Of a stretch of DNA of 64,000 nucleotides, positions 1 to 9,406 are shown one piece after another. The notes under the pieces were generated by a model, which worked only from the letters and a program-made list of their open reading frames with translations, did not search any database and was not told the origin of the DNA. Numbering within the stretch: position 1 is the stretch's first letter; every line of letters starts with the position of its first letter. The translations under genes were made by a program, and so were the position numbers. This DNA is from Bacillus sp. EAC (GTDB lineage: Bacteria; Bacillota; Bacilli; Bacillales; Bacillaceae_G). The stretch spans positions 207,954 through 271,953 of the forward strand of contig NZ_NCSY01000003.1 of assembly GCF_002156875.1 (NCBI RefSeq). Direction: 5' to 3'.

Positions 1-5
1 ATTTC

Positions 6-641
6 TTAGACCTTATTTACATTACTTTGTCTTGATTCAATTCGATTAAAACTATATATTCCGCAAAACATTAGAACCCAAGCAACTGATACGATACTAA
101 AGAAAGGCGTTAAACCTGGCTGATATAAAAGTAAAAACAGAATTGCTGCTACACTAATTAACATTAGTAACGTCATATGAAAATGGTAGATACTTAAAAA
201 GAAAGCATTTTTTAGATATTCGATCAACTTAAATTCGTAATGGACATAGACCGGGAAAATATAAAGTAATACCATGAGATAAACAGCAGAAATGATCAGT
301 AACGGTACCTGCAATACTAACTGAAAAGCACCTTCGAGAGTTTGTATGAAAAAAGCATCAAATACTAAAAAAGTTCCGCATGAAATCAAGATTAAACCAA
401 GTCTATTAGAATTTTTGAATTCATTCAGATATACACTGAGAAATGTTTGCCAAATTGGAAAATCGGTTTCTTTCTGTATCCATTTTCGAACAATTGTAAA
501 AAGGGCGACTGTAGCTGGGAAAATTCCGAAAATGATTAAACCTGCTATTGAAAAAAGGAACCATAATAGATTTACATATGCAAACCTCATTATCCATTCA
601 CATACAGTAAACAACTTCCCCATTGTTTTTCCAATAAGCAT
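6..641 (-). CDS. YesL-like DUF624 membrane protein
   Basis: A 211-residue integral membrane protein of the DUF624/YesL family. The N-terminal part (about residues 15-45) and four further hydrophobic stretches predict about five membrane segments, and the early Trp/Phe-rich helix followed by a Gly-Ile-Phe-Pro motif is typical of the family. The ATG start follows an AGGGAG site at a spacing of about eight bases. It is the last gene of a minus-strand run with two sugar permeases, a solute-binding protein and a YesMN-type two-component pair, the same company YesL-type genes keep in Bacillus subtilis. Its biochemical role is unknown; a role accessory to carbohydrate uptake or sensing is inferred only from context. 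The gene is complete, ending six bases from the window edge. Confidence 0.8.
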   Translation of the reverse strand: MLIGKTMGKLFTVCEWIMRFAYVNLLWFLFSIAGLIIFGIFPATVALFTIVRKWIQKETDFPIWQTFLSVYLNEFKNSNRLGLILISCGTFLVFDAFFIQTLEGAFQLVLQVPLLIISAVYLMVLLYIFPVYVHYEFKLIEYLKNAFFLSIYHFHMTLLMLISVAAILFLLLYQPGLTPFFSIVSVAWVLMFCGIYSFNRIESRQSNVNKV

Positions 642-687
642 TAAACCATCTCCCTTAACTGAATCATAATAGCGTTATCCGTTACCA

Positions 688-1587
688 CTAGCCTTTTACG
701 GAACCGGATGCAATTCCTTCAACAATTCGATTACTTAAAATTAAGAACGCGATCAGGATAGGCAATATGCTAATAACAAGTGTTGCGCCGATTGCCCCCC
801 AATCTGTTGTATATTGGCCAATAAAGTTTTGAATTCCAACTGTAAGTGTTTTAAATTTATCTGAACTAATGAACGTATTAACAAAGACAAATTCATTCCA
901 GTTGTAAATCATGTTTATAATCGCTGCCGTGGCAATGACCGGTGATGTCATCGGCAAGGTTATCTTAAAGAAAATGTGATTAATTGATGCTCCATCCATA
1001 ATAGCCGCTTCTTCCACTTCACGAGGAAGTGCCTCATAAAAACCTATTAGAATCATAATCGTGATTGGCAAATTAAAAGCAGTGTAAGCTAAAATAACCG
1101 AAAGAGGATTATCAATTAAGTTAATTTTTGTAAAGGTACTGAATAATGGAATTAGTGTCGAATGGACTGGAATCATTAAACCTACCATGAATAATCCCAA
1201 TACAAGCTTACTCGCTTTCCAATTCATTCTTGTGATTGCAAAAGTCACCATACTTGCCAATATAACTGTCAAAATTACTGCAACAATGGTATATGTCACA
1301 CTATTAAAGAAGTACTGGCTTATGTTACCTTCTGTCCAAACCTTTGTATAATTCTCCCATTTTGGGCTTTCTGGTAATGAAAAAGGAGACATATTGAATA
1401 CTTCTTGGTTATTTTTTAGTGAAAAAAGAAACAGCCAGATAATCGGAAAAATTTGAAAAACTGCTACAATTATAAGGAAAAGATACATGAGTCCGTAAGC
1501 GCTTCGGCTAAGGAAACTATTCGTATTTTGACTAGGTTTCTTTTCGTTAAGAATATATCGAGATTCAGTAGCTCTTGCCGTATCCAC
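688..1587 (-). CDS. Carbohydrate ABC transporter permease (MalG/YesQ type)
   Basis: A 299-residue inner-membrane permease of the binding-protein-dependent sugar importer family (MalG/LplC/YesQ-like). It has six predicted membrane spans and the cytoplasmic EAA loop (Glu-Glu-Ala-Ala...Asp-Gly-Ala, about residues 192-200, followed by a Leu-Pro) that docks onto the ATPase. The start is GTG (Met-Asp-Thr-Ala), preceded by an AAAGGGG site at a slightly long spacing. It lies 19 bases downstream of the partner permease and 46 bases upstream of the yesL-like gene, so the three are probably co-transcribed. No ATPase gene is present in the window, so it probably borrows a shared MsmX-type ATPase encoded elsewhere (inference from how such Bacillus importers work). 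The substrate is not predictable. Confidence 0.88.
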   Translation of the reverse strand: MDTARATESRYILNEKKPSQNTNSFLSRSAYGLMYLFLIIVAVFQIFPIIWLFLFSLKNNQEVFNMSPFSLPESPKWENYTKVWTEGNISQYFFNSVTYTIVAVILTVILASMVTFAITRMNWKASKLVLGLFMVGLMIPVHSTLIPLFSTFTKINLIDNPLSVILAYTAFNLPITIMILIGFYEALPREVEEAAIMDGASINHIFFKITLPMTSPVIATAAIINMIYNWNEFVFVNTFISSDKFKTLTVGIQNFIGQYTTDWGAIGATLVISILPILIAFLILSNRIVEGIASGSVKG

Positions 1588-1606
1588 TTAAATTTCCCCT
1601 TTCCTT

Positions 1607-2482
1607 TTAATAAATGTCATCATTTGATTCTGTAAGCTTACGAATAATCCAAGTAACAACTAGACAGATCACCAATAAGAAAAAACCAATTGCACTTGCG
1701 TAGCCAAAGTCAAAGCCTTTAAATGCTTTTTGGTACATATATGAAGCCATTACTTCACTTGCACCATTCGGACCCCCGCCGGTCATGACATAAATTAAAT
1801 CAAAGTATTTAAGTGATCCAACAACAGCGAGTACAATCGTTACTTTTACTACATTCATTATTAATGGTAATTTTATTCTCAGTGCAATTTGTAAAGGTGT
1901 TGCCCCATCAATTCTGGCAGCTTCTATTAGTGAATCTGGGATGTTTTTAAGGGCCGCATAATAAATAAGGATATAAAAACCGGCATATTGCCAAATAATT
2001 GGAATGATTATCGCGTATAAAGCTAAATTTGTTTCGGCTAACCAAGCTGGCGGGTTTTCAATCCCTATTGATATAAGAAGACTATTTAATATCCCATTCG
2101 TTGGATGATAAATTTTTAGCCATAACTGCGCGATTGCAACTGATGCAAGTAACATTGGAATGAGATAAATTTTTCTCAGCAAGTCTGCACCCTTAATTTT
2201 TCCGGCAAGTATAAATGAGATGAACAAATAGCCAATTAAACTAACTGCCGAAAATACTGCTAATAAAAAGGAGTGGAGGGCACTTTTCCAAAATAGAGGA
2301 TCGTGTATTAAGTGGGAATAATTCTGTAAACCAATGAATTCCTTTTCCCCGATGCCATTCCATTTCATCAAGCCAAAATATCCCGTTTGTATTATTGGAA
2401 CGTAAATCAAAGCAAGGATTAGAAAAAGAGCTGGTGCAATATAGAAGGCGATAATTTTTTTATTTGACATAAATTTATTCAT
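1607..2482 (-). CDS. Carbohydrate ABC transporter permease (MalF/YesP type)
   Basis: A 291-residue permease, partner of the downstream MalG-type subunit. It shows six hydrophobic spans and a clear EAA loop (Ile-Glu-Ala-Ala-Arg-Ile-Asp-Gly-Ala, about residues 186-194, then Leu-Pro). The ATG start is preceded by a GGGAAGGAG site. It follows the solute-binding protein gene after an 82-base gap that holds a hairpin with a U-run, which probably keeps permease expression below that of the binding protein. Family length and order (binding protein, F-type, G-type permease) match CUT1 sugar importers. Substrate is unknown. Confidence 0.88.
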   Translation of the reverse strand: MNKFMSNKKIIAFYIAPALFLILALIYVPIIQTGYFGLMKWNGIGEKEFIGLQNYSHLIHDPLFWKSALHSFLLAVFSAVSLIGYLFISFILAGKIKGADLLRKIYLIPMLLASVAIAQLWLKIYHPTNGILNSLLISIGIENPPAWLAETNLALYAIIIPIIWQYAGFYILIYYAALKNIPDSLIEAARIDGATPLQIALRIKLPLIMNVVKVTIVLAVVGSLKYFDLIYVMTGGGPNGASEVMASYMYQKAFKGFDFGYASAIGFFLLVICLVVTWIIRKLTESNDDIY

Positions 2483-2513
2483 TTCGATTCAACTCCTTCC
2501 CTCGTTTTGAAAA

Positions 2514-2550
2514 AAAAGGACATACCCGAAGTAAAGAAATATGTCCTTTT
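2514..2550 (-). terminator. Hairpin with U-run between binding protein and permeases
   Basis: An 11-bp inverted repeat (2514-2524 with 2540-2550) followed on the minus strand by a run of T residues. It lies between the binding-protein stop and the permease RBS, so it most likely acts as a partial terminator or a 3' mRNA-stabilising hairpin. Confidence 0.7.
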
Positions 2551-2564
2551 AATTTTTACAGTAG

Positions 2565-3872
2565 TTATTTATCTTCAGCCTTCAATGCTTCCTCGTGCTG
2601 TTTAGCGAAATCTTTTGGCTTGACTTCGTTTCCAAATAAAGACTGAATTAAATTTAAGTGCGTTTCTGCTACTGAAGCACTCATTTGAACATCAGCAAAT
2701 AGAGTTAAGCTACTAGCATTATTTAGCTCATTTAGTACATCAATATAAAGTGGTGGTAAATTAACTTTTGAAGTGTCCACTTTTGTTGCTGGAATAACAC
2801 CAGCTTTTTCGACAGATTGCTCTCCCCATTTTTCAACGAAGAATTTAACAAAATCTTTTGCTTCTGGTTTTACTTTTGAATTCTCAGATACGAATAATCC
2901 AACTCCAGGTCCGCCAACCCAACTATTTTCATTCCCTTTTCCGCCTTCGTAAGTAGGGAATTTAAAGAAGCCTACATTGTCACGGAAATCTTTTGAAATT
3001 TCTTCATTTGTTGTAAAGTTTGGAAGCTCCCATGATCCCATTAGATACATAGCTGCATTACCATTTAAGAATTCTGATTTTCCTTCATCGTTAGATAACC
3101 CATTAAATCCTTTATTAAATCCATTTTCCTTCACAAGGTTTTGAACCTCTTCAGCTGCTTTAACTAGTGCAGGATCCTCAAAAGAACCTGTACGATTAAT
3201 TGCTTTATTTAAAACATCTGAACCACCGATTCTGTCAGCTAAGTACATATACCATAATGAACCAGTCCAACGATCCTTGTTTCCTAAAGCAATTGGTGCA
3301 ACTCCATTTTTAGCCAGCGTTTTTACAACATTTTGAAATTCACTATACGTTTTTGGTACTTCAAGATTATATTTATCAAAAATTGATTTATTGTAGTAAA
3401 TTGGAGCAATGTTCAATTCTAGTGGTAATCCATATGTTTTACCGTCTATAGCGTAGGCTTCTGTTGTTCCACTTACAAATGTGTCCTTTAGACCATCATT
3501 TAACACATCATCTAAATCTGCAAAAAGTCCGCCTTTTACAAAGGGAGACATATATCCAGCTGCCCATGTAAAGCCAACATCAGGGAGTTCGTTAGAAGAA
3601 GAAAGAACTTTAATTTTGTTCTTGTATTGCTCATTTTCAAGAACCTCTACCTCAATTTTTACATCCTTGTGTTCTGATTCGTATTGCTTAATAATGTCAG
3701 TTACAATTAAGTTTTGTTGCTTAGAACTTCCTGCTGGCCAAAGGTGCATAAATTTAACCACTTTCTTGGAACCGCTTTCAGTTCCGGCCTTATCAGAACT
3801 TCCACAGCCAGTTAAAGCAGCCATCAGTACAAGAACAAGTGCTAGCATTAATAAATACGCTCTTTTAAACAT
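2565..3872 (-). CDS. Sugar ABC transporter solute-binding lipoprotein
   Basis: A 435-residue extracellular solute-binding protein family 1 member. The N-terminus is a lipoprotein signal: a basic start, a hydrophobic core and a Leu-Thr-Gly-Cys lipobox with the lipid-bearing Cys near residue 23, followed by Gly/Ser/Lys-rich linker. The rest fits the two-lobed fold of CUT1 binding proteins, with the hinge-region segment around residues 280-310 containing Ala-Met-Tyr-Leu-Met-Gly-Ser-Trp, a hallmark of the family. It should sit on the outer face of the membrane and deliver an oligosaccharide or sugar derivative to the two permeases downstream. It is the first gene after the two-component pair, separated by a terminator, so it probably has its own promoter controlled by the YesN-type regulator. 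Confidence 0.9.
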   Translation of the reverse strand: MFKRAYLLMLALVLVLMAALTGCGSSDKAGTESGSKKVVKFMHLWPAGSSKQQNLIVTDIIKQYESEHKDVKIEVEVLENEQYKNKIKVLSSSNELPDVGFTWAAGYMSPFVKGGLFADLDDVLNDGLKDTFVSGTTEAYAIDGKTYGLPLELNIAPIYYNKSIFDKYNLEVPKTYSEFQNVVKTLAKNGVAPIALGNKDRWTGSLWYMYLADRIGGSDVLNKAINRTGSFEDPALVKAAEEVQNLVKENGFNKGFNGLSNDEGKSEFLNGNAAMYLMGSWELPNFTTNEEISKDFRDNVGFFKFPTYEGGKGNENSWVGGPGVGLFVSENSKVKPEAKDFVKFFVEKWGEQSVEKAGVIPATKVDTSKVNLPPLYIDVLNELNNASSLTLFADVQMSASVAETHLNLIQSLFGNEVKPKDFAKQHEEALKAEDK

Positions 3873-3923
3873 GTCAAACCCCCATTATTTGAATTTTCAA
3901 TACAATTAAATTCTAGCATTAAT

Positions 3924-3948
3924 AAAAAACCGCGGTAAGGTAACCGCG
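3924..3948 (-). terminator. Terminator after the YesN-like regulator gene
   Basis: A GC-rich stem (CGCGGT with ACCGCG, six-base loop) followed on the minus strand by six T residues. It lies just after the stop of the AraC-type response regulator gene and before the solute-binding protein gene. Confidence 0.75.
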
Positions 3949-3964
3949 ATTGGGGAAAATTCCA

Positions 3965-4762
3965 TTATTTTTGGATTAGTGTTTCATCAAGCTCTGATGT
4001 TTTTCTAAATTTACTAGGAGTAATACCCTCGTAATTTTTAAAGATTTTAATAAAATATTTTGCTGTTTGATATCCCACTTCTTGGGCAATTTCCTCGATT
4101 TGTAAATCTGTTGTTAATAATCTATTTTTAGCAATTTGCAGTCTTTTTCTAGTTAAATATTCACTAAAATTTAATCCAATTTGCTCTTTAAATAACACAC
4201 TAAAATAGCTTGCATTTAAATGGACTGCATCTGCAACTTCTTTTAAAGAAATCTGACTGCCAAGATTTTGATTAATAAATTTTTTTGCTTCTTTGATTGG
4301 ATTTGATTGACTAAGTTTACTGTCTATTTTAAGTAACGTTTGATCGGTGACCTTTTCCATATACTCTATACGTTCAATATTTGCTTCCTTTTCTAAAGCT
4401 TGCTCAACGGCTTCAATTAGCTTTTGTTTGCTTACTGGTTTTAAGAGATAATTTACGACACCTAGGCGAATGGCTTCCCTAGCATATTCAAAATCCGGGT
4501 GTCCTGAAATAATGATGGAAACGAATTTATGTCCCTTACTCTTAAGCTTTTCTAAGAGCTTCAGGCCGTCCATTTCAGGCATACAAATATCAGTAATTAA
4601 TAAATGGACTTTTGTTTTACTGATTTTCTCGAATGTCTCTTGACCATTTGCAGCACTAAGGATTTCAAATTTACCATTAGACCATTTTTCTAATGTGTTT
4701 TTTAGCCCTTGTCTCGTTATTTGCTCATCATCAACAATAAGAATCGTCTTTGTATCCTCCAT
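3965..4762 (-). CDS. AraC-type response regulator (YesN-like)
   Basis: A 265-residue response regulator. Residues 5-120 are a receiver domain with the acidic pair (Asp-Asp), the phospho-acceptor Asp in Leu-Leu-Ile-Thr-Asp-Ile (about 56) and the Lys of Leu-Lys-Pro-Val. Residues 160-255 carry two AraC-type helix-turn-helix motifs, the second close to the C-terminus (Val-Gly-Tyr-Gln...Phe-Lys). It is shorter than many YesN proteins because the linker is compact. It begins only two bases after the histidine kinase gene, so the two are co-transcribed and almost certainly partners. The adjacent transporter operon is the likely target (inference from the YesMN family context). Confidence 0.87.
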   Translation of the reverse strand: MEDTKTILIVDDEQITRQGLKNTLEKWSNGKFEILSAANGQETFEKISKTKVHLLITDICMPEMDGLKLLEKLKSKGHKFVSIIISGHPDFEYAREAIRLGVVNYLLKPVSKQKLIEAVEQALEKEANIERIEYMEKVTDQTLLKIDSKLSQSNPIKEAKKFINQNLGSQISLKEVADAVHLNASYFSVLFKEQIGLNFSEYLTRKRLQIAKNRLLTTDLQIEEIAQEVGYQTAKYFIKIFKNYEGITPSKFRKTSELDETLIQK

Positions 4763-4764
4763 TT

Positions 4765-6519
4765 TTACTCTCCACCTTTGTCTGGAATATCAAATATAAC
4801 CATCGTTCCTTTTCCGAGTTCACTTTTTAATCGCAGTCCCTTTAAGTCTAATTCATTGTAATAGAGCTTTATTCTCTTATTTACATTAGTAAGAGCCATT
4901 CCCATACCTTTAAAAGAAGATACATTATCATTTTGAATTGCTAGATTAAGTGTTTTTAATGTTTCTAGTTCAATACCTGGTCCATTATCCTCGACAGTAA
5001 CTTGAATGCTTGAGGAATTTTTTATCTTTTGTATTTTTACTTGAATAGTACCTTGTTCTCTACTATTTTCAATGCCATGCATTATTGCATTTTCTACTAA
5101 TGGTTGAATAATTAATTTAGGAATTTTTACAGATAAAAGTTCAGAAGGTGCTATTATTTCCCACTCTAATCGGTCTCCAAGTCTCATTTTCATTATTTGT
5201 AAATAACGTTCTATTTGTTCTAATGCAGCTTGAATTGTCACCCACTCACCGCTTTTTTCATTCCCAATCGTATATCGGAATAACCCCGACATTGCTATAA
5301 CAATTTCTGCAAGCTCTTCTTCTCCTTTTTCATCCAATGACCAATATAAAGCATTTAACGTATTATAGAGAAAATGCGGATCAATCTGGGCTTGGAGTGC
5401 TTTTAGTTCTGTCTGACTACGAAGTAACTCTTTTTCATAAACAACTTGAATTAGATGGTTTGTATTCTCTACCATTTGATTGTAGGTTCTATTTAACTCA
5501 ACGATTTCCAATGAAGAAGCACTTTCCGAATTGATCTTTAATTCATCCATTTTTGCATTCTTCATCGTATTTGTTAGTTTTTTAATTGGTCTAGTAATCA
5601 TAGTTGCTAGAATAATAGAGGATATTAAAAAAATGAAAAAACCTATTGCTCCGGAATAAAGTGTAGCATTCCGAACAGTCGATACCCGCTCCTTAAGAAA
5701 GCTTGTCGGCTTTAATATCACAAGTGTCCAGCCTGTTTTTAACGATGACTGTTTAACAATCATGTATTCTTTTTTATTTACTTTTATTGTTTGAAATCCT
5801 TCTTGCAAAAAGTATTGAATATTAATTCCATAATTATCTGTTATTGGAGCTAAATCCCTGTCAAGAAGCATCATATAATCCTTTTCCCCAGGATTTAACG
5901 TACTCTCTTCTAAATGAAAATAGCTATTTATTATTTTTACAACCAAATAGCCACCATTTGAATACCAACGATCCATTAAGCTAACCCTTCTTATCGCATA
6001 AGAATAATTGCTATTCTTTGGATCTTTCCCTACCCATACCAATCTACCCTTTTCGCTTTCTGCTTTTTTTACCCACTTATCATCAATCACACTAGATAAT
6101 TTCTTTTCTCCAAATGGGTACATTCTTTTTCCTTCTTTTGAGTATAGTTCAAAAGAATAAATACCATCAGAATACGCATGTAAGTTATTAATCACCCTAA
6201 TTAGTGATTGCCTTTTCGCAAAATCAATACTTTCTCCATTTTGCAAATCTAGCAAAGTTTGTTGAACAGTTCCATTCGTAACCAATTGATTAGATAGTGT
6301 GTCAATCTGTTTATAAAGCGTTTCCATTCTTCCGTTAGCTTCTATCGCCGTTTGTTTGATTTGCTTCTCCGTTGTTTCAGTCATCAACTTCCCAACTTGG
6401 TTATTTACCATTATTGAAACAATTGTTAAAACTATAATCATAACAATCAAGAAAATAGATAGGATTTGATTTCGTAAAGTGTTTAAGTTTTTCAACCGCA
6501 TTTTGATGTTAACGATCAT
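4765..6519 (-). CDS. Sensor histidine kinase (YesM-like)
   Basis: A roughly 584-residue membrane kinase. A membrane span near residues 15-35 and another near 290-310 flank a large extracellular dCache-like sensor domain. Then come a HAMP segment (about 310-365), a His_kinase domain with the His in Asp-Pro-His-Phe-Leu-Tyr-Asn-Thr-Leu (the LytS/YesM signature), and an ATPase domain with Asn-Ala and Asp-Asn-Gly-Pro-Gly boxes. The ATG at 6517-6519 follows an AGGTG site at short spacing; a GTG two codons upstream is the alternative. It probably senses an extracellular sugar-related signal and phosphorylates the adjacent AraC-type regulator. Confidence 0.87.
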   Translation of the reverse strand: MIVNIKMRLKNLNTLRNQILSIFLIVMIIVLTIVSIMVNNQVGKLMTETTEKQIKQTAIEANGRMETLYKQIDTLSNQLVTNGTVQQTLLDLQNGESIDFAKRQSLIRVINNLHAYSDGIYSFELYSKEGKRMYPFGEKKLSSVIDDKWVKKAESEKGRLVWVGKDPKNSNYSYAIRRVSLMDRWYSNGGYLVVKIINSYFHLEESTLNPGEKDYMMLLDRDLAPITDNYGINIQYFLQEGFQTIKVNKKEYMIVKQSSLKTGWTLVILKPTSFLKERVSTVRNATLYSGAIGFFIFLISSIILATMITRPIKKLTNTMKNAKMDELKINSESASSLEIVELNRTYNQMVENTNHLIQVVYEKELLRSQTELKALQAQIDPHFLYNTLNALYWSLDEKGEEELAEIVIAMSGLFRYTIGNEKSGEWVTIQAALEQIERYLQIMKMRLGDRLEWEIIAPSELLSVKIPKLIIQPLVENAIMHGIENSREQGTIQVKIQKIKNSSSIQVTVEDNGPGIELETLKTLNLAIQNDNVSSFKGMGMALTNVNKRIKLYYNELDLKGLRLKSELGKGTMVIFDIPDKGGE

Positions 6520-6741
6520 AATCACCTATTTCATAGTAAAATGATGTAAGTTCTTTTTTTAATTTTAATCATACTATACTTATCATCAAGCTCAACAAAA
6601 AAAATTTTCTTTGATTTAGCTACTAGATTTATACTTACTTTGTAAATGTACTTAAATGTCATAAGAATAACAGGTTCCATCTATTTAACCTACTGAACCT
6701 GAAACGTCATAGACAACATAATTTCTAATGGGGTGTACTTA

Positions 6742-7710
6742 TTGAAAATTGGAATCATCGGCTTAGGCGATATCGCTAAAAAAGCTTACTTACCTGTCCT
6801 GTCTGAAAAAGAAGATATAGAATTAGTTCTATGTACAAGAAATAACTTAGTACTAAATGAACTATCAAAAAAGTACCGAATTGAGGAAAAGGCCCAAACA
6901 GTAGAAGAATTAATAACGAAGAATATCGATGCCGCGTTTATTAGTACTGCGACGGAAGCGCACTTCGAAACTGCAGAAAAGTTACTTAAAAGCGGAATAA
7001 GTGTTTACATTGATAAGCCAATCTCTATGAATTTACATGAAACTGAGAAAATCGTGAATTTAGCAAAAGAAACTGGCAAAATTGCTATGGTTGGATTTAA
7101 TAGAAGATTTATCCCTCGTGTTAAAGAGCTAAAGGATCAAGGTAAAGCCACATTAATAATCATGCAAAAAAATAGATATGCTTCCCCAGATTTTGTAAGA
7201 AGATTTGTTGTTGAGGATTTTATTCACGTTGTAGATACTCTTCGATTCTTAATGAATACAGAAGTGATGGATTTAAAGGTAGAATTCCTTAAAAATGAAG
7301 ACAAACTTGATCATTTAGTTATTCAACTTATTGGAGAAGGATGCACCGCAATTGGAATAATGAACAGAAATAGTGGAGTTACCGAGGAAGTAATTGAATA
7401 TATGACTGCGCAAAATAAGTATGTTGTAAATGCGCTTGTAGAAACAACCCGTTACCATGATAAAGAAATCAATCTAATTAAATTCGGAGATTGGGAACCA
7501 ACCTTGTACAAACGCGGATTTTATCAATTAATAGATCACTTTATTGAATGCGTTAGATTTAATAAGAATCCAGCCCTTCCATTGAGGATTCATTACTTAC
7601 CCATGAAATTTGTGAAAGAATCGTTAAATTTATTGATTCTAAAGCTTGAGACCATTAATTATTTTCTGGCATCTTCTCAAACCACTTTTAATAAAAGTGG
7701 TTTTTTGTAA
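6742..7710 (+). CDS. Gfo/Idh/MocA-family oxidoreductase
   Basis: About 322 residues. The N-terminus has a Rossmann NAD(P)-binding motif (Ile-Gly-Ile-Ile-Gly-Leu-Gly-Asp-Ile-Ala), and the family's Asp-Lys-Pro-Ile motif lies near residue 93, with the C-terminal substrate domain after it. Such enzymes oxidise or reduce sugars and sugar derivatives; this one's substrate is unknown. I start it at the TTG at 6742, six bases after a GGGGTG site, rather than the in-frame GTG at 6733 that overlaps that site. The 3' end is odd: the frame continues through the transcription terminator and takes its stop codon just beyond the U-run, so the last 25 or so residues look non-native. A small indel near 7620-7640 may have removed the true stop. 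Confidence 0.8.
   Translation: MKIGIIGLGDIAKKAYLPVLSEKEDIELVLCTRNNLVLNELSKKYRIEEKAQTVEELITKNIDAAFISTATEAHFETAEKLLKSGISVYIDKPISMNLHETEKIVNLAKETGKIAMVGFNRRFIPRVKELKDQGKATLIIMQKNRYASPDFVRRFVVEDFIHVVDTLRFLMNTEVMDLKVEFLKNEDKLDHLVIQLIGEGCTAIGIMNRNSGVTEEVIEYMTAQNKYVVNALVETTRYHDKEINLIKFGDWEPTLYKRGFYQLIDHFIECVRFNKNPALPLRIHYLPMKFVKESLNLLILKLETINYFLASSQTTFNKSGFL
7679..7706 (+). terminator. Terminator overlapping the oxidoreductase 3' end
   Basis: An inverted repeat of about 10 bp (ACCACTTTT with AAAAGTGGT) followed by six T residues. The annotated reading frame of the upstream gene passes through it, which is unusual. Confidence 0.8.
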
Positions 7711-7736
7711 CCTTAATGCCATTTTTCATATAAGTT

Positions 7737-7811
7737 CCAGGATACTCGCTTTCTTGAGCTAGGCAATCAGCCTTATTCAGACATCCCACCTGTCCTTTTC
7801 ACCCACAGGAG
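7737..7811 (-). repeat. Possible remnant of a common Bacillaceae intergenic repeat
   Basis: Read on the minus strand this stretch contains CTCCTGTGGG, then GGACAGGTGGGA, and finally AAAGCGAGTATCCTGGA. These blocks, in this order, resemble a REP/MITE-like intergenic repeat that I recall as abundant in Bacillus-type genomes. The middle is degenerate, so this would be an old copy. The remaining 7711-8155 interval shows no gene; it holds the upstream region of the next gene. The identification rests on memory of the repeat, not on an alignment. Confidence 0.4.
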
Positions 7812-8155
7812 TAATTGCATACGCTCCACTACATTCTTACTTAGCAAATTCCCATCAAAAAACGCTCTTCATATTGCTCCCCATTTAAAGTTGGTTTTAT
7901 GACTGAAAAACAAAATCGGTATAATACAAAATTTATATTCAGTTTACATTTTCCAAGCATTACCGAAAAATTAATATGTTATTTTTAATCTATTGTAAAT
8001 ACTATTTCTTAAGTCGTTGCTTCGTGGTATTCGCTTACACTAATGGTTCGTGATTTTCATACTTTGAAGCTTATTAAATGCTTTATTGGAGGTTGTTAGA
8101 TCTGAAATCTCATAAGGATTAAGAGCATAACGTCACTAACAATTAGGGGTACATC

Positions 8156-9406
8156 ATGAACGTATTTTTTCAACCTTTAAAAAAATTTACATTATTAGAA
8201 TTAAGCATATTATTATGTTTTCTCTTACCTCCAGTAGGTATTTTAATTTTACTTATTATTGGTCTCTATACGATCTATACACAGTGGATTATAAAGAAAC
8301 GTTTCACTTTTACTCTGTTTTCTTATTTTTTCCTATCCCTTTTTATCGCTACAGTTGGGGCAACCATATCATTGAAGGAAATATCTTATATAGGCATTAG
8401 TGTGATGATTCTAGGTTATTGGGGATTGTATAGTAGAATATTGGAAACTGAAAAAAATCAATTATTTAAACATTATCGGATGATTATCATTTTTGGAGGA
8501 TGTTATAGCTGTGTTATAGGATGGATTTCGAAATTGATTACTTTCCCTTTAGTACTCAGTTATTTAACAGGCACTGTGCTCTTTGGTGAAGACACACGAA
8601 AAGATTATGACCGTCTGATTGGCTGTGAATATAATCCAAACTTTACAGTGTATATTCTTTTAATCGCAACTTCATTTCTTTTTGCTAATCTCCTGACAAA
8701 TTTGCGGAACAAACAATTTGTTAAATCCATGTGGCAGATATCGTTAATTCTTGTGCTTAGTTTTGGCGTGATTCAAACGGGATCTAGGGCAGGCTTTGCG
8801 TCAATGGTTTTGATTTATTTTTTATTTATCTATCGATTAAATCGAGACGTATTCTTTATTAGTACAATAATTGGCATATCATTGTCTAAGTGGTTACTTC
8901 ATGTCATGCCTAGATCTGAGTCGGTCATTCAAGCAAGTGAAATTAGACAAGAGATTTGGAAAAAAGCGATTAGTATATGGCAGGATCATCCTTTCTTCGG
9001 TGTGACTCCAATTGGATTCGGTCAAGAATATTTGCAGCATTATAATGAATACGTACCTCATGCTCATAATGTGTTTATTGGAATATTTGTTGAGTATGGG
9101 ACACTTGGTGGATTAGCCTTTTTATGTGTCATAATTATAAATCTTGTTAAGTTTATCCAATTATTTTTTTCCATACGAAATAAAAAAAGTTTATTAAACA
9201 ATTACTTGCTTAGCTTACCTATAATTCTTCTTACTGGAGTGTTTGATGAACCTTTATTTTCGCCTCAAATAGGATTTCTAACGGTTATTCTATTAGCTTG
9301 TTGGGACAAATATACGAAACGAATCCATCTAGCAGAGTTTCCGTCATTATCAAGGATTAATCATTGGATTTATCTACATGTACTAGCCCCGAAGGATCAG
9401 TCGTAA
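8156..9406 (+). CDS. O-antigen ligase/polymerase-like membrane protein
   Basis: A 416-residue polytopic protein with ten or more hydrophobic segments. Its C-terminal third has the Wzy_C-type pattern: a large soluble loop, then a His-Ala-His-Asn motif before a Gly-rich helix (about residues 300-325). Members of this superfamily (WaaL, Wzy, RfaL) join or polymerise lipid-linked glycans at the outer face of the membrane. In a Gram-positive cell it could polymerise or transfer a surface polysaccharide. No glycosyltransferases lie next to it, so it is an orphan and the substrate cannot be inferred. The ATG follows an AGGGG site. Confidence 0.72.
   Translation: MNVFFQPLKKFTLLELSILLCFLLPPVGILILLIIGLYTIYTQWIIKKRFTFTLFSYFFLSLFIATVGATISLKEISYIGISVMILGYWGLYSRILETEKNQLFKHYRMIIIFGGCYSCVIGWISKLITFPLVLSYLTGTVLFGEDTRKDYDRLIGCEYNPNFTVYILLIATSFLFANLLTNLRNKQFVKSMWQISLILVLSFGVIQTGSRAGFASMVLIYFLFIYRLNRDVFFISTIIGISLSKWLLHVMPRSESVIQASEIRQEIWKKAISIWQDHPFFGVTPIGFGQEYLQHYNEYVPHAHNVFIGIFVEYGTLGGLAFLCVIIINLVKFIQLFFSIRNKKSLLNNYLLSLPIILLTGVFDEPLFSPQIGFLTVILLACWDKYTKRIHLAEFPSLSRINHWIYLHVLAPKDQS

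Noticed and set aside
7711..8155. A missed small gene upstream of the ligase-like gene
   Set aside because: No frame with a credible start and ribosome-binding site; the stretch shows a repeat remnant and AT-rich upstream sequence only.
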